A stretch of 64,000 bases of DNA from Aurantibacter_A sp965215845 (GTDB taxonomy: Bacteria; Bacteroidota; Bacteroidia; Flavobacteriales; Flavobacteriaceae), in contig CBDCEL010000003.1 of assembly GCA_965215845.1 (NCBI GenBank), positions 930,001 through 994,000 on the forward strand. The letters are read 5' to 3'. Made by a program: the position numbers and the translations under genes. This document shows positions 1 to 8,392 of the stretch, one piece after another. Numbering within the stretch: position 1 is the first letter of the stretch; every line of letters starts with the position of its first letter. Below the pieces are notes generated by a model, which did not search any database, was not told the DNA's origin, and was given only the letters and a program-made list of their open reading frames with translations.

Positions 1-72
1 GGCAAGGCGCCAAATGATGAGCAGTTAGAAGTAGCGTTGGCGCAAAACGAAGAAACATTAGGTGATTATTAA
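1..72 (+). CDS. Transketolase, N-terminal subunit (3' end only)
   Basis: Only the last 23 codons are in the window, reading in frame from base 1 to a TAA stop. The visible tail (GKAPNDEQLEVAL then ETLGDY) is typical of the C-terminus of the thiamine-diphosphate-binding N-terminal subunit of split transketolases. The next gene is the C-terminal subunit, about 125 bases on, so together the two would make one two-subunit transketolase of the non-oxidative pentose phosphate pathway. The assignment rests on a short tail plus this neighbour. Confidence 0.8.
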   Translation, partial: GKAPNDEQLEVALAQNEETLGDY

Positions 73-198
73 AGGTACCTCGCGACTGTCTCTCAAAATG
101 AGCAGCGGTGGGGCCTTGCCAATATAGATTGAAAATTGAAAAATTAACTCTTAAATACCCCATTGAACATCCCTTCTCAAGAGGGGCCGGGGAGGCTT

Positions 199-1152
199 AT
201 GAAAAAATACGTAGACCAAGGCAAGAACGATACAAGAAGTGGTTACGGGGCGGCAATGACCGAATTGGGCAGAACAAATGCCAATGTAGTTGCGTTGTGT
301 GCCGATTTAGTTGGATCTTTAAAGATCCAACCCTTTATCGATGAGAATCCTGAACGGTTTTTTCAGGTCGGCATCGCCGAGGCCAATATGATGGGCATAG
401 CCGCAGGTCTTACCATCGGCGGTAAGATTCCTTTTGCCAGTACCTTTGCTAATTTCGCCACGGGCAGGGTCTATGACCAAATTCGACAATCGATAGCCTA
501 TTCGGGTAAAAATGTAAAAATCTGTGCTTCCCACGCGGGTGTTACCTTGGGTGAAGATGGCGCGACCCATCAAATACTTGAGGATATCGGGTTGATGAAG
601 ATGTTGCCAGGCATGACGGTTATCAATCCATGTGACTACAATCAGACCAAGGCGGCCACCTTGGCCATCGCCGAACATCAAGGGCCGGTCTATTTGCGCT
701 TTGGAAGGCCCAAGGTCGCCAACTTTACTCCGGCCGATCAAAAATTTGAAATTGGCAAAGCCTTACTGTTAAACGAAGGGCAAGACGTCACGATCATCGC
801 AACTGGCCATTTGGTATGGGAAGCGCTCACGGCTGCCGAAAATCTCGAAAATCAGGGTATTTCTGCCGAGGTCATCAATATTCACACCATAAAACCCCTT
901 GACCGGGAAGCCGTGTTAAAATCTGTTAAAAAAACGGGTTGTGTGGTCACGGCCGAAGAGCACAATTATTTGGGCGGGCTTGGCGAGAGTATTGCCAGAG
1001 TACTTGCCAATCAGCATCCTACGCCGCAAGAATTCATCGCGACCCAAGACACTTTTGGCGAAAGTGGCACCCCGGCTCAGCTGATGGAGAAATACGGACT
1101 CAACAATAAAGCCATCGAGAAGGCCGTTCTCAAAGTATTGGAAAGGAAATGA
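199..1152 (+). CDS. Transketolase, C-terminal subunit
   Basis: This is the pyrimidine-binding and C-terminal part of a split transketolase, about 317 residues, which moves two-carbon ketol units between sugar phosphates in the cytoplasm. GIAEANM carries the glutamate that activates thiamine diphosphate, and GEDGATHQ is the usual cofactor/substrate loop. The C-terminal Rossmann-like domain begins near GQDVTIIATGH. The start at 199 is chosen because GGAGG lies at 191-195 and the protein then begins MKKYVDQG; an in-frame ATG 36 bases upstream would add a non-homologous lead. It follows the N-terminal subunit and is probably co-transcribed with it. A DXS-like E1 component has similar motifs, but the split arrangement favours transketolase. 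Confidence 0.93.
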   Translation: MKKYVDQGKNDTRSGYGAAMTELGRTNANVVALCADLVGSLKIQPFIDENPERFFQVGIAEANMMGIAAGLTIGGKIPFASTFANFATGRVYDQIRQSIAYSGKNVKICASHAGVTLGEDGATHQILEDIGLMKMLPGMTVINPCDYNQTKAATLAIAEHQGPVYLRFGRPKVANFTPADQKFEIGKALLLNEGQDVTIIATGHLVWEALTAAENLENQGISAEVINIHTIKPLDREAVLKSVKKTGCVVTAEEHNYLGGLGESIARVLANQHPTPQEFIATQDTFGESGTPAQLMEKYGLNNKAIEKAVLKVLERK

Positions 1153-1201
1153 CAATGGTATCGTTTTTGATATCATTGATGATATTAAAAACGAGAACAT
1201 T

Positions 1202-1798
1202 ATGAAGACACTACAGAAATCACTACTCGTGGTCGTGCTATCTCTTTGCGGCACCACCCTATTTGCACAAAACGGTTCAGGATTCGGAGTTAAAGGCGGT
1301 CTCAATTATGGTGGCAATGGAAATTACTTTGACTCTATAGAACAGGCATTTGAAAATCCAGACAAAAATGCCGGCTTTCACGTCGGAATTTTTGGAAAAC
1401 TGGGCAATCGATTATATTTTCGACCTGAATTGGTCTATACCAACACCAAATCAGGATATGACGAAGGGGATTTGAAAATCCAAAAATTGGACGCACCCAT
1501 GTTGGTCGGACTAAAAGTAATAGGCCCTTTGAACATATTTGCAGGCCCAGCATTTCAGTATATTTTGGACACGGAGTTTGACGGCGTATCCGTGAACGAC
1601 ATAGAAAATGATTTCTCGGTAGGATTGAACATAGGTGCCGGGGTCAATCTTGGAAAATTGGGCATCGATCTTCGATACGAACGTGGCTTTAGCGAAAACG
1701 AAGTCGATTTTATCGATTCGAACATTACCAGTTTGAATGGTGATCGGGTTGATACCCGACCCGATCAGTTGATCTTGAGTCTATCGGTGAAGTTTTAG
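1202..1798 (+). CDS. Outer-membrane beta-barrel protein (porin-like)
   Basis: A 198-residue protein with a clear signal peptide (about residues 1-22, ending LFAQ). Alternating hydrophobic/polar strands follow, such as GFGVKGGLNYGGN and GIDLRYERGF, and the protein ends in an aromatic residue (LSLSVKF), as expected for a small eight-stranded barrel assembled by BAM. This fits the Bacteroidota OMP_b-brl_2 group. Function is unknown; homologues are surface or structural proteins. It lies 49 bases after transketolase and is followed by a strong terminator. Confidence 0.85.
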   Translation: MKTLQKSLLVVVLSLCGTTLFAQNGSGFGVKGGLNYGGNGNYFDSIEQAFENPDKNAGFHVGIFGKLGNRLYFRPELVYTNTKSGYDEGDLKIQKLDAPMLVGLKVIGPLNIFAGPAFQYILDTEFDGVSVNDIENDFSVGLNIGAGVNLGKLGIDLRYERGFSENEVDFIDSNITSLNGDRVDTRPDQLILSLSVKF

Positions 1799-1820
1799 AA
1801 GTGACTTGATAAAAAAGGAA

Positions 1821-1855
1821 AATCCCTTGGCTTCAAAAGCCGTAGGGATTTTTTT
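1821..1855 (+). terminator. Rho-independent terminator after the beta-barrel gene
   Basis: AATCCCT-TGGC pairs with GCCG-TAGGGATT around an A-rich loop and runs into seven T residues. It ends the plus-strand transcript. The minus-strand FKBP gene converges on it. Confidence 0.8.
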
Positions 1856-1889
1856 GTACGCTGTTATTCCTACTTTGGGACTTGGGGCT

Positions 1890-2849
1890 TCAACTATCCG
1901 CATCTAAATAATCCGGGGTGCCGTCACCATCGCTATCGGGATATGGAATGATGATATTCCCCTGGTCATCAGAAATCTCATCCCGCGTCGAGATACCATC
2001 ACCGTCATCATCGGGATCGATGAAATTGGCAAACCGAAGTCCGGTTTCGGTATCCAAATCCGTATTGTCGCTGTAAAGGTATCCATCACCATCTTCGTCC
2101 TCATCTATCGAAGGTATTCCATCGCCATCATGATCTGTTGCGTTCATTGCATATAGATCAATTTCAAAAATCAACGGGCTGTAAGCCGGAATACCAGTTT
2201 GTCCAGCATTAAAATAGCCCAATCCAGATGGCATGATAATCAATCCAACACCGTAGCCATCAACGGTAAAGGTTCCATCGCCATTATCTATGATCCCATC
2301 TCCGGTTTTGAATTCCTTGGTGCCCTCGGCAAAGCCACGTGCCGCACCTTGACCTTGTATCTGGGCCAAATCAAACCATACCGGAGTTTGTTCTGCACCG
2401 TCGAAACTACTTCCGTCCAACAAGGTGCCACGGTAACGAACAAAAGACGAATCGGCAACGGTAAGGCTTTCACCGATTCCCTCACGTGCCACCAAATAGT
2501 AAAAAGTATGGTCTACAGTTGTATCTTCCGTCAAATTGAAATTACTCGAAGAAACAGAAACACTTTTAGATTGCACCTGATCCATCAAAGGGGTTTTCCC
2601 GGCATTATCGCCGGCTATCGTATCAATCTGAATTTTTAGGTCGAAGTTTGGGTCGATCGGCTCTTGAAAATCTTCGTAGTTATAAAAATGGGTTTCGAGA
2701 AACGCCCTGATTTCGGCATCGTTCTCTGTCGCTGTTTCGGCCAAAGTCTGCGGCGGTACAATTACCGCATCAGGTCCGGCATCGTCTTTTTTACAAGACC
2801 AAATGGCCAAGGTCAGAATCAAGAAATAAATTATCCCTTTCAAATTCAT
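1890..2849 (-). CDS. FKBP-type peptidyl-prolyl isomerase lipoprotein with calcium-type repeats
   Basis: A 319-residue lipoprotein with lipobox LAIWSC at about residues 14-19. The central part (about 125-245) is an FKBP domain: VRYRGTLLDGSSFDGA, then a long insertion, and GVGLIIMPSGLGYFN. It would catalyse proline isomerisation or act as a chaperone at the cell envelope. The last 75 residues carry several DxDGDGxxD segments (DHDGDGIPS, DEDGDGYLY, DPDDDGDGIS, DSDGDGTPD) like thrombospondin type 3 calcium-binding repeats. The start is placed at MNLKGIIYF because it puts the signal peptide at the N-terminus; an ATG 30 bases upstream adds a lysine-rich lead. It is divergent from the S4 gene. Confidence 0.85.
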   Translation of the reverse strand: MNLKGIIYFLILTLAIWSCKKDDAGPDAVIVPPQTLAETATENDAEIRAFLETHFYNYEDFQEPIDPNFDLKIQIDTIAGDNAGKTPLMDQVQSKSVSVSSSNFNLTEDTTVDHTFYYLVAREGIGESLTVADSSFVRYRGTLLDGSSFDGAEQTPVWFDLAQIQGQGAARGFAEGTKEFKTGDGIIDNGDGTFTVDGYGVGLIIMPSGLGYFNAGQTGIPAYSPLIFEIDLYAMNATDHDGDGIPSIDEDEDGDGYLYSDNTDLDTETGLRFANFIDPDDDGDGISTRDEISDDQGNIIIPYPDSDGDGTPDYLDADS

Positions 2850-2924
2850 GCTTTTCTTTTTACAGGCCGCAAGATACAATTTTCCCCTATTTTTGCTGGA
2901 GCCTTAACAAAGATTTGTCACTAT

Positions 2925-3314
2925 ATGCGAATCGATAAATTCTTGTGGTCGACCCGCTATTTCAAAACCCGAAACCAAGCAGCCCAGGCCTGTAAGAAAG
3001 GAAGGGTAAAAGTCAATGGTAGAGTGGTAAAACCTTCACGAGAGGTTTTTCCAACCGATAATATTGCCGTTCGAAAGAATCAGATCAACTACCAATTACT
3101 GGTCTTAGATCTTCCGAAAAGTCGTGTCGGGGCAAAATTGGTGGATATTTATCGCAAAGACACAACACCTAAAGAAGCTTTCGAACACACCGACCTTTTA
3201 AGGTATACGAAAAATCAGCATCGCAAAAAGGGAACCGGTAGACCCACCAAAAAAGACCGTCGGGATATCGAAGATTATCAGTCATCGCCCCACCTTTCTG
3301 AAGAAGAGGAGTAA
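2925..3314 (+). CDS. S4-domain RNA-binding protein (Hsp15/HslR-like)
   Basis: A 129-residue basic protein beginning MRIDKFLWSTRYFKTRNQA, which is the S4 fold; CKKGRVKVNG is the RNA-contacting turn. Hsp15-type proteins bind 50S subunits carrying stalled nascent chains, and this is the most likely role. The tail is lysine/arginine-rich and then acidic (LSEEEE). This start fits because S4 domains normally begin at the MRIDKFL motif and a TATTTTTG element (2888-2895) lies about 30 bases upstream as a possible -7 box. Confidence 0.88.
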   Translation: MRIDKFLWSTRYFKTRNQAAQACKKGRVKVNGRVVKPSREVFPTDNIAVRKNQINYQLLVLDLPKSRVGAKLVDIYRKDTTPKEAFEHTDLLRYTKNQHRKKGTGRPTKKDRRDIEDYQSSPHLSEEEE

Positions 3315-3363
3315 CTTCATGATACGTCGGAGAATTATCTATCTTTGATTCGAATTAAATCAA

Positions 3364-3861
3364 ATGGACAATCAAATCTTAACGCACGAGCAGATACAGC
3401 ACAAGGTGAAGCGGATCGCCTACCAGATCTATGAGGCCAATGTCGAAGAAGAAAACATTATTATTGCAGGCATTGATGGTGGGGGGTTGAAACTCGCAAA
3501 GAAATTGGGGAGCACCCTCAAAAAAATCACCACTGCCGATATTTCGATATGCAAGGTTTCCATGGACAAAAAAAATCCGTTGAAAAGCGGGGTCGAAACC
3601 TCGATCCCCGAATCGGCCTACAAAGACAAATCCGTGGTTCTGGTCGATGATGTACTCAACTCGGGCACCACGCTCATCTACGGGGTACACCATTTTTTAA
3701 AAACACCGCTAAAACAATTGAAGACGGCTGTCTTGGTAAATCGTAATCACAAGAAGTACCCAGTAAAAGCCGATTACAAAGGTATTTCTCTTTCCACTTC
3801 GTTAAAGGAACATGTTCACGTTAAATTTGAGGCCAAAAACGATATGGTATATCTAGACTAG
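3364..3861 (+). CDS. PyrR-like phosphoribosyltransferase
   Basis: A 165-residue type I phosphoribosyltransferase. VVLVDDVLNSGTT (about residues 98-110) is the PRPP-binding motif, and AVLVNRNHKKYPVKADY matches the downstream part of PyrR-type enzymes. Such proteins convert a free base and PRPP to a nucleotide, and PyrR can also bind RNA to control pyrimidine operons. No pyrimidine gene is next to it, so regulation is unproven. A TATCTTTG element at 3341-3348 gives a very short leader. Its last nine bases overlap the end of the convergent shikimate kinase gene. Confidence 0.8.
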   Translation: MDNQILTHEQIQHKVKRIAYQIYEANVEEENIIIAGIDGGGLKLAKKLGSTLKKITTADISICKVSMDKKNPLKSGVETSIPESAYKDKSVVLVDDVLNSGTTLIYGVHHFLKTPLKQLKTAVLVNRNHKKYPVKADYKGISLSTSLKEHVHVKFEAKNDMVYLD

Positions 3862-4365
3862 GCCTTGGATTTCAGTAACAATTTCGTCTACCGTTTTGCC
3901 CTCACAGTGAATTATATGATTGGCCTTTTGGTAAAATGCATTGCGCTCTAAAAGATGTTTGCCGATAAATTCTGGAAGTTCTTCATTTTCAATATTCGAA
4001 ATCAATGGGCGATTCTTCTTTTCGTTGGTCAATCGACCGACCAATGGCATGACGGGAAGGCTTAGGTAGAAAACCCTATCGGTATGTTCTAGAACCTGTT
4101 TCATATTACTACCATAGCAAGGTGTTCCCCCACCAAGCGCCAAAACAAATTGATTTTCCCGTGAAAGAGCCTCAACAAGGTAACGTGATTCAATTTTTCG
4201 AAAATAAATATCCCCTTTCTCGGCAAAAATCTGAAGCGGGGTCATGCCTACCTTATCTTCGATATAATCATCCAAATCGGTGAATTCGCATCCAATCCGC
4301 TCTGACAATGCTCTGCCAATAGTGCTTTTACCACTGCCCATGTATCCAATCAGGACAATTTTCAT
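3853..4365 (-). CDS. aroK: Shikimate kinase
   Basis: A 170-residue P-loop kinase that phosphorylates shikimate in the aromatic amino-acid pathway, in the cytoplasm. GYMGSGKST (residues 6-14) is the Walker A loop, FTDLDDYIE holds the shikimate- and Mg-binding aspartates, and LALGGGTPC is the GGG substrate loop. KKNRPLIS lies in the lid. Length is normal. The start MKIVLIGY is preferred because the family starts right before the P-loop and AAAAG precedes it; another ATG lies nine bases upstream. It converges with the PyrR-like gene. Confidence 0.93.
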   Translation of the reverse strand: MKIVLIGYMGSGKSTIGRALSERIGCEFTDLDDYIEDKVGMTPLQIFAEKGDIYFRKIESRYLVEALSRENQFVLALGGGTPCYGSNMKQVLEHTDRVFYLSLPVMPLVGRLTNEKKNRPLISNIENEELPEFIGKHLLERNAFYQKANHIIHCEGKTVDEIVTEIQGLV

Positions 4366-4438
4366 TCTTTTCATTTTGGCAAAAATGAGCCAATTTAATC
4401 GGATATCAAAAAAAAGTGAATTTAAGGCCGAAATGATC

Positions 4439-4468
4439 TTGATAAATAAATGAATCCCCTTATATTTG
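4439..4468 (+). promoter_or_regulatory. Bacteroidota housekeeping promoter of tRNA-Lys
   Basis: TTG at 4439-4441 and TATATTTG at 4461-4468 are separated by exactly 19 bases. This is the sigma-ABfr consensus TTG-N19-TAnnTTTG. Transcription would begin around 4475, about 28 bases before the mature tRNA. Confidence 0.75.
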
Positions 4469-4502
4469 CACCCGCTAAGACGAAAACTTAACTGCGAATT
4501 TT

Positions 4503-4575
4503 GACCTGATAGCTCAGTTGGTAGAGCATCTCCCTTTTAAGGAGAGGGTCCTGGGTTCGAGCCCCAGTCAGGTCA
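4503..4575 (+). tRNA. tRNA-Lys (anticodon UUU)
   Basis: The full cloverleaf can be folded by eye. The acceptor GACCTGA pairs with TCAGGTC, the D-arm is GCTC...GAGC, the anticodon stem TCTCC/GGAGA encloses CTTTTAA (anticodon TTT), and the T-arm is CTGGG-TTCGAGC-CCCAG. The discriminator is A and CCA is not encoded. Its 3' end doubles as the attachment site of the downstream integrase. The gene remains intact after integration. Confidence 0.97.
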
Positions 4576-4576
4576 C
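4553..4576 (+). other. attL: core attachment site in the tRNA-Lys 3' end
   Basis: These 24 bases (T-arm to discriminator plus one base) recur exactly at 27633-27656. Direct repeats of a tRNA 3' end flanking a tyrosine recombinase are the standard mark of site-specific integration. Confidence 0.85.
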
Positions 4577-4598
4577 TTTTAGACCCTCAAGAATATTC

Positions 4599-4640
4599 AA
4601 AAAGTCTGTAAATCGTTGATTTACAGACTTTTTCATTTTT
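4599..4640 (+). terminator. Terminator after tRNA-Lys, carried by the element
   Basis: A perfect 16-bp inverted repeat (4599-4614 with 4618-4633) with a three-base loop and a T-rich tail (TTTTTCATTTTT). It lies inside the left end of the element and would end the tRNA transcript. Confidence 0.85.
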
Positions 4641-4665
4641 CCTGTATTCATTTGATATCAAATAA

Positions 4666-4724
4666 GGGCACCTAATCCGGTGCCCTATTCGGTGCCCCAT
4701 TGCAGAATTCGCAAAAAGGGCACC
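4666..4724. repeat. Left-end arm-type repeats (candidate integrase binding sites)
   Basis: GGGCACC occurs at 4666-4672 and 4718-4724, and its complement GGTGCCC at 4679-4685 and 4691-4697. AATCCGGTGC (4674) and TATTCGGTGC (4686) form a tandem pair spaced 12 bases apart; the same two decamers at the same 12-base spacing occur at the right end (27559 and 27571). They are likely arm sites for the recombinase. Confidence 0.6.
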
Positions 4725-4800
4725 GGACCTATGTTAAAAATAAGAGATTCAATTTTTAGCAAGAAAATAGTATTCAAATTGAAACTGGAAAACAAAAATC

Positions 4801-6021
4801 ATGGAAACTAGTTCTTTCTCTGTTCTAAGCTATATCAGAACCAGCAAACTTGATAAACTTGGCAAGGCACCAATATACTTTAGAATCACCATTGATGCCA
4901 AAAGAGCAGAGTTTAGTATCAAGCGAAAAATTAATCCTGAAAAATGGTGCTCTGTAAAAGGTAGGGCCAAAGGTGCAAGCTCCCGGACTAGGGTCTTGAA
5001 TCATTACATCGATGAATTGGAAACCAAAGCTTATGATATTCATTCCAAATTGGTGACTAAAAAGAAACCTTTCAACGCCGAACTGATTAAAAACAAGCTA
5101 CTGAACAAAGATCAAACCCATAAAACACTGCTTGTTATTTATGACGAACATAATATCCAGATTGAACAACTGATAGGTTTGGATTACTCTTACGGAGCTT
5201 ATAGAAGGCATATCCGTACACGTAATCATATAGCCGCATTTATTAAAAAAGAATATAAGTTAGCGGACATATTTGTGAAGGAAGTTGACTTAAAGTTTAT
5301 CAATCGTTTCTACCACTATTTAAAAATAAAAAAGATTGGCAACCAAAATACGGTTACAAAATATGTTGTCAACTTTAAAAAGATCATGCGGATTGCTTTT
5401 GCGAACAATTGGGTGAGCAAAGACCCCTTTTATCACTGGAAAGCAAAATGGAAAAAAGTAGAACGTGAAGTATTGACCGAATTGGAACTCCGTACGATGA
5501 TGGAAAAAGAGTTTAAAATAAAAAGGCTGGAACAGGTCCGTGATATTTTTGTTTTTTCCTGCTTTTCTGGACTGGCCTATGTGGATGTTAAAAGATTATC
5601 TAAAAACCATATCGTCCTAGGTATGGACGGCGAACGTTGGATAAAAATTAATCGTTCCAAGACGGATTCAAGAAGCAGAATCCCCCTACTCCCTGCTGCC
5701 GAGGAAATACTAGCGAAATACGAGGCCTATTCGAGAAATTCGGAATTGGGTTTATTACTACCCATTATCAGCAACCAAAAGACCAATGCCTTTTTAAAGG
5801 AAATAGCCATCATTTGCCAAATTGAAAAAAACCTGACCTTTCATCTGGCCCGGCATACCTTTGCTACAACGGTAACACTGGCCAACGGAGTTCCAATTGA
5901 ATCAGTTAGCAAGATGTTGGGGCATCAGTCGTTAAAGACTACTCAGATTTATGCAAAGGTGATTGATAAAAAATTGCAGCAAGACATGGAGTTGCTAAAA
6001 GGAAAGTTCAAGGTCAGGTAA
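4801..6021 (+). CDS. Tyrosine recombinase (integrase)
   Basis: A 406-residue site-specific recombinase that would integrate and excise the element at tRNA-Lys. The N-terminal arm-binding region is about residues 1-100, the SAM-like core-binding domain about 105-215, and the catalytic domain about 225-400. Visible catalytic residues are Lys287 (RSKTDS), HLAR (His348, Arg351), His375 (LGHQS) and Tyr384 (IYAKV). The first catalytic Arg position, in FSGLAYVDV, holds Ala259; many Bacteroidota integrases including IntDOT also lack this arginine, so activity is not excluded. It begins 225 bases after the tRNA and reads away from it. A hairpin with a T-tail follows at 6043-6080. Confidence 0.92.
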   Translation: METSSFSVLSYIRTSKLDKLGKAPIYFRITIDAKRAEFSIKRKINPEKWCSVKGRAKGASSRTRVLNHYIDELETKAYDIHSKLVTKKKPFNAELIKNKLLNKDQTHKTLLVIYDEHNIQIEQLIGLDYSYGAYRRHIRTRNHIAAFIKKEYKLADIFVKEVDLKFINRFYHYLKIKKIGNQNTVTKYVVNFKKIMRIAFANNWVSKDPFYHWKAKWKKVEREVLTELELRTMMEKEFKIKRLEQVRDIFVFSCFSGLAYVDVKRLSKNHIVLGMDGERWIKINRSKTDSRSRIPLLPAAEEILAKYEAYSRNSELGLLLPIISNQKTNAFLKEIAIICQIEKNLTFHLARHTFATTVTLANGVPIESVSKMLGHQSLKTTQIYAKVIDKKLQQDMELLKGKFKVR

Positions 6022-6042
6022 ATCGTCCAAGTCAAGTCAAGT

Positions 6043-6080
6043 CAAGATGTGTCTTTGTTGCCACAAAGACATCTTGTTTT
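6043..6080 (+). terminator. Probable terminator after the integrase
   Basis: The arm at 6043-6058 pairs with 6063-6076 (14 pairs with a two-base bulge), followed by TTTT. It is preceded by tandem GTCAA pentamers at 6031-6045. Confidence 0.55.
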
Positions 6081-6678
6081 GCTCCCGGAGGTCGCAAAAT
6101 GAAAAAAATCATTCCGCCGAAATTGTCCCTCATCGATTTGAAAAAGCTAGCGAAACGAAGTTTCGTGCTGCAAGTCCCAAATCCTTGCCAAACTAATACT
6201 ACTGAGCAAGGCAAAAGCGAATTTGACGCAAATTTGAACCTGTTTATAGGGGTATCAGAGCCATTTGACGCAAAAATTCGTTTTTGGGAAAGGAGATTTT
6301 GAGCCGTAATCCTTCTTAAAACACTGTAAAACAATATTTTAAGCAAATGTAAAACTATGCAACACCGCGATAGCGTGTTGCCCTCTTGCTATACCCCCTT
6401 AGTTTTTTTGAGTTGAGAAATCCGTTCGGGCAAAAAGTAGAATGCGCCCTATTTCGATTTTACTTAACGCTTATCAACCCGAACACTATAAAATCGAAAC
6501 AGGATCCATGCGCAAAGTTTAAGAGTAAGGATTTGGGACGGACAATTAGGATTGTTAATATAAAACTTTGAGCGTCTCAAAAATGGTTGGTTTGATAAGA
6601 CTTTGATAAACAAATGGTAACCCATCGTAACGGTTTACAACTTAATTTTTGGAAGAGTTCCTTATTAAGAACATCTTG
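6081..6678. other. Non-coding stretch after the integrase, with a hairpin
   Basis: No convincing gene was found. A 67-codon frame at 6099 has a GGAGG eight bases before its ATG but a composition unlike a protein and no recognisable motif. GCAACAC (6359-6365) pairs with GTGTTGC (6375-6381) around a nine-base loop, followed by CCCTCTTGCTATACCCCC. Such a hairpin could belong to a vanished mobilisation region, but no relaxase is present. Confidence 0.35.
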
Positions 6679-8154
6679 TTATTCTTCACCTAAGTGTTTT
6701 TTGTAGAATTTCCAGACTTCCTTGGCTACATTTCTTCCCAATTCCAATCCAGCAACATTGTCCGCTTGAATATGGTAACCGCCTAAAACCCTTGATATCC
6801 CTGCCATTTCTGCAGTTTCGGTAAAAGTTGGAAATCTAAGTGTAACCGTGTCTCCAAGGTTATTCGGTTCGGTCATTGCTCCAGCCACCAATTGCACTTC
6901 TTCGCCAAATTCGTCACTTCCCGTCCAAATCTTAAGAGCTTCACCACATCCACCGCTTATCGTACTATGTCCAGAAACATAACTTGGAAAGGGCGGGCAT
7001 AAAAAAGTTTCCGGTGAATAAGGCCTCCATTGTTTTCCTTCCATTTCAACCATACCTTTTCCTTCTCCTCCCCAAGCTTTTATTTTCTGGTTCTCGAAGT
7101 ATTCATGAACCAAGGCATAAGGCCTTGCATAATCGTAGAACATTTTAGAGTCCCAAGAAGCAATAAAAGCATCCATGGCGACCACTTGATTGTAGAAGTA
7201 CATTTTGACATCTTGGTCAAGGGTATGATTGTCCCTTCTTGAAACGTCTTGAGCAAATTTTAGCCAATGCCCCGCTTGCTGCACAGATTGAGGGCCATCG
7301 CGCATAAATTCAACCAGTGCTTTTTGCTTATCGGTTAGATTGGCTTGCATTTCTATCACCTCTTGAACTTCTCTTTCCAATTGTTCAGAGCCTATCATTG
7401 GTGGTGGGCCCGGTCTAAATTGGTCTCCCGATTGTAAGGCAATTGGTTTTACCTTATCCCAAAAAGGGGTCAGGCAACCGGGAGCAAACTTTCCACCTTT
7501 TCCGTCTGAAAAGTATTTTGGTTGCCAACGATTTGGGTCAATGTTCTTATCTGCAGAATTAATGGGCTCATATCCCACATAATTAAAGTAAGGCTCTCCA
7601 TTTGACCCTTCCTCTTCACCGTACTGATTGGCCCCATCTCCCTTCCGCGCTTCAATTATGGCCTTGGCCGCTAAGTTACCAATACCTTCAGCAGTATTGG
7701 GGTCTAAACTTTCATTGTTTGGGTCCAGACCCAACTCCCTCATAAAATCCTCAAAAAGTTTTTTATCTGAATAGTAATATTCATTCATCGTCCTAAATGC
7801 TGCATAGCTTATGGCGATTTCTTTGTTCTTTAGGGATTGTTCGTTTTCCGGTTGCCTCTCTACATTGCTTAAATAAACTGGAATAGCTTTGTCATCGTAT
7901 CTCGACCAAGCATCAAAAACGGCAACAAAAATTAGGCCTAAATACCGCGATGTAATTGTTGGTCTTGGTTGAAATCGTTCGGTATCATTCGCCGTTGCTG
8001 TCAAGGCCATTTCACCCCATTTGTAAGCAACATTTTCGACACCTTTTGATTCAGTCATTTCAGCCGAACCCTTTGGTTTGCTTTGGTTGTCCTTGCAACC
8101 AATGACAACAAGAAACATCATTGCGATTAAGTAAAATAATTTCATTTTTATCAT
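6679..8154 (-). CDS. Vanadium-dependent haloperoxidase-like / PAP2-family lipoprotein
   Basis: About 491 residues, starting with a lipoprotein signal (FLVVIGC). The C-terminal part has the vanadate- or phosphate-pocket pattern of the PAP2/haloperoxidase superfamily in order: DYARPY, PSYVSGHST and SRVLGGYHIQADNVAG, the last His being the usual catalytic one. Length and the long helical N-terminal part match bacterial vanadium-haloperoxidase-like proteins of marine flavobacteria rather than short PAP2 phosphatases. It could halogenate organic substrates with peroxide or act as an acid phosphatase; sequence alone does not decide. A TTG 15 bases upstream is a less likely start than this ATG, and another ATG lies nine bases inside. 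Confidence 0.8.
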   Translation of the reverse strand: MIKMKLFYLIAMMFLVVIGCKDNQSKPKGSAEMTESKGVENVAYKWGEMALTATANDTERFQPRPTITSRYLGLIFVAVFDAWSRYDDKAIPVYLSNVERQPENEQSLKNKEIAISYAAFRTMNEYYYSDKKLFEDFMRELGLDPNNESLDPNTAEGIGNLAAKAIIEARKGDGANQYGEEEGSNGEPYFNYVGYEPINSADKNIDPNRWQPKYFSDGKGGKFAPGCLTPFWDKVKPIALQSGDQFRPGPPPMIGSEQLEREVQEVIEMQANLTDKQKALVEFMRDGPQSVQQAGHWLKFAQDVSRRDNHTLDQDVKMYFYNQVVAMDAFIASWDSKMFYDYARPYALVHEYFENQKIKAWGGEGKGMVEMEGKQWRPYSPETFLCPPFPSYVSGHSTISGGCGEALKIWTGSDEFGEEVQLVAGAMTEPNNLGDTVTLRFPTFTETAEMAGISRVLGGYHIQADNVAGLELGRNVAKEVWKFYKKHLGEE

Positions 8155-8392
8155 TCGTTTAATTCTCAATTAGTGTTGATGGTTCCATGTCGAACAATCA
8201 CTCTTAACACCAGCTAAAATAATCAATTCAACAACTTCCAAAAACCGAGACCAGGATTTTGGTACTTTTACAATACGGTATAGAATTGGAGGAGCATCAG
8301 GCCTTATTGTCCCCATCTAGGTTAATGAGATTAAAAAAGTTTAGGATCTTCTTAAGAATTGGATTTTTCATATTTTCCTCTATATTATTGAG

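Noticed and set aside
6099..6302. 67-codon frame with a GGAGG eight bases upstream
   Set aside because: No motif, atypical composition and it spans the margin of the island; kept only as part of the non-coding description.
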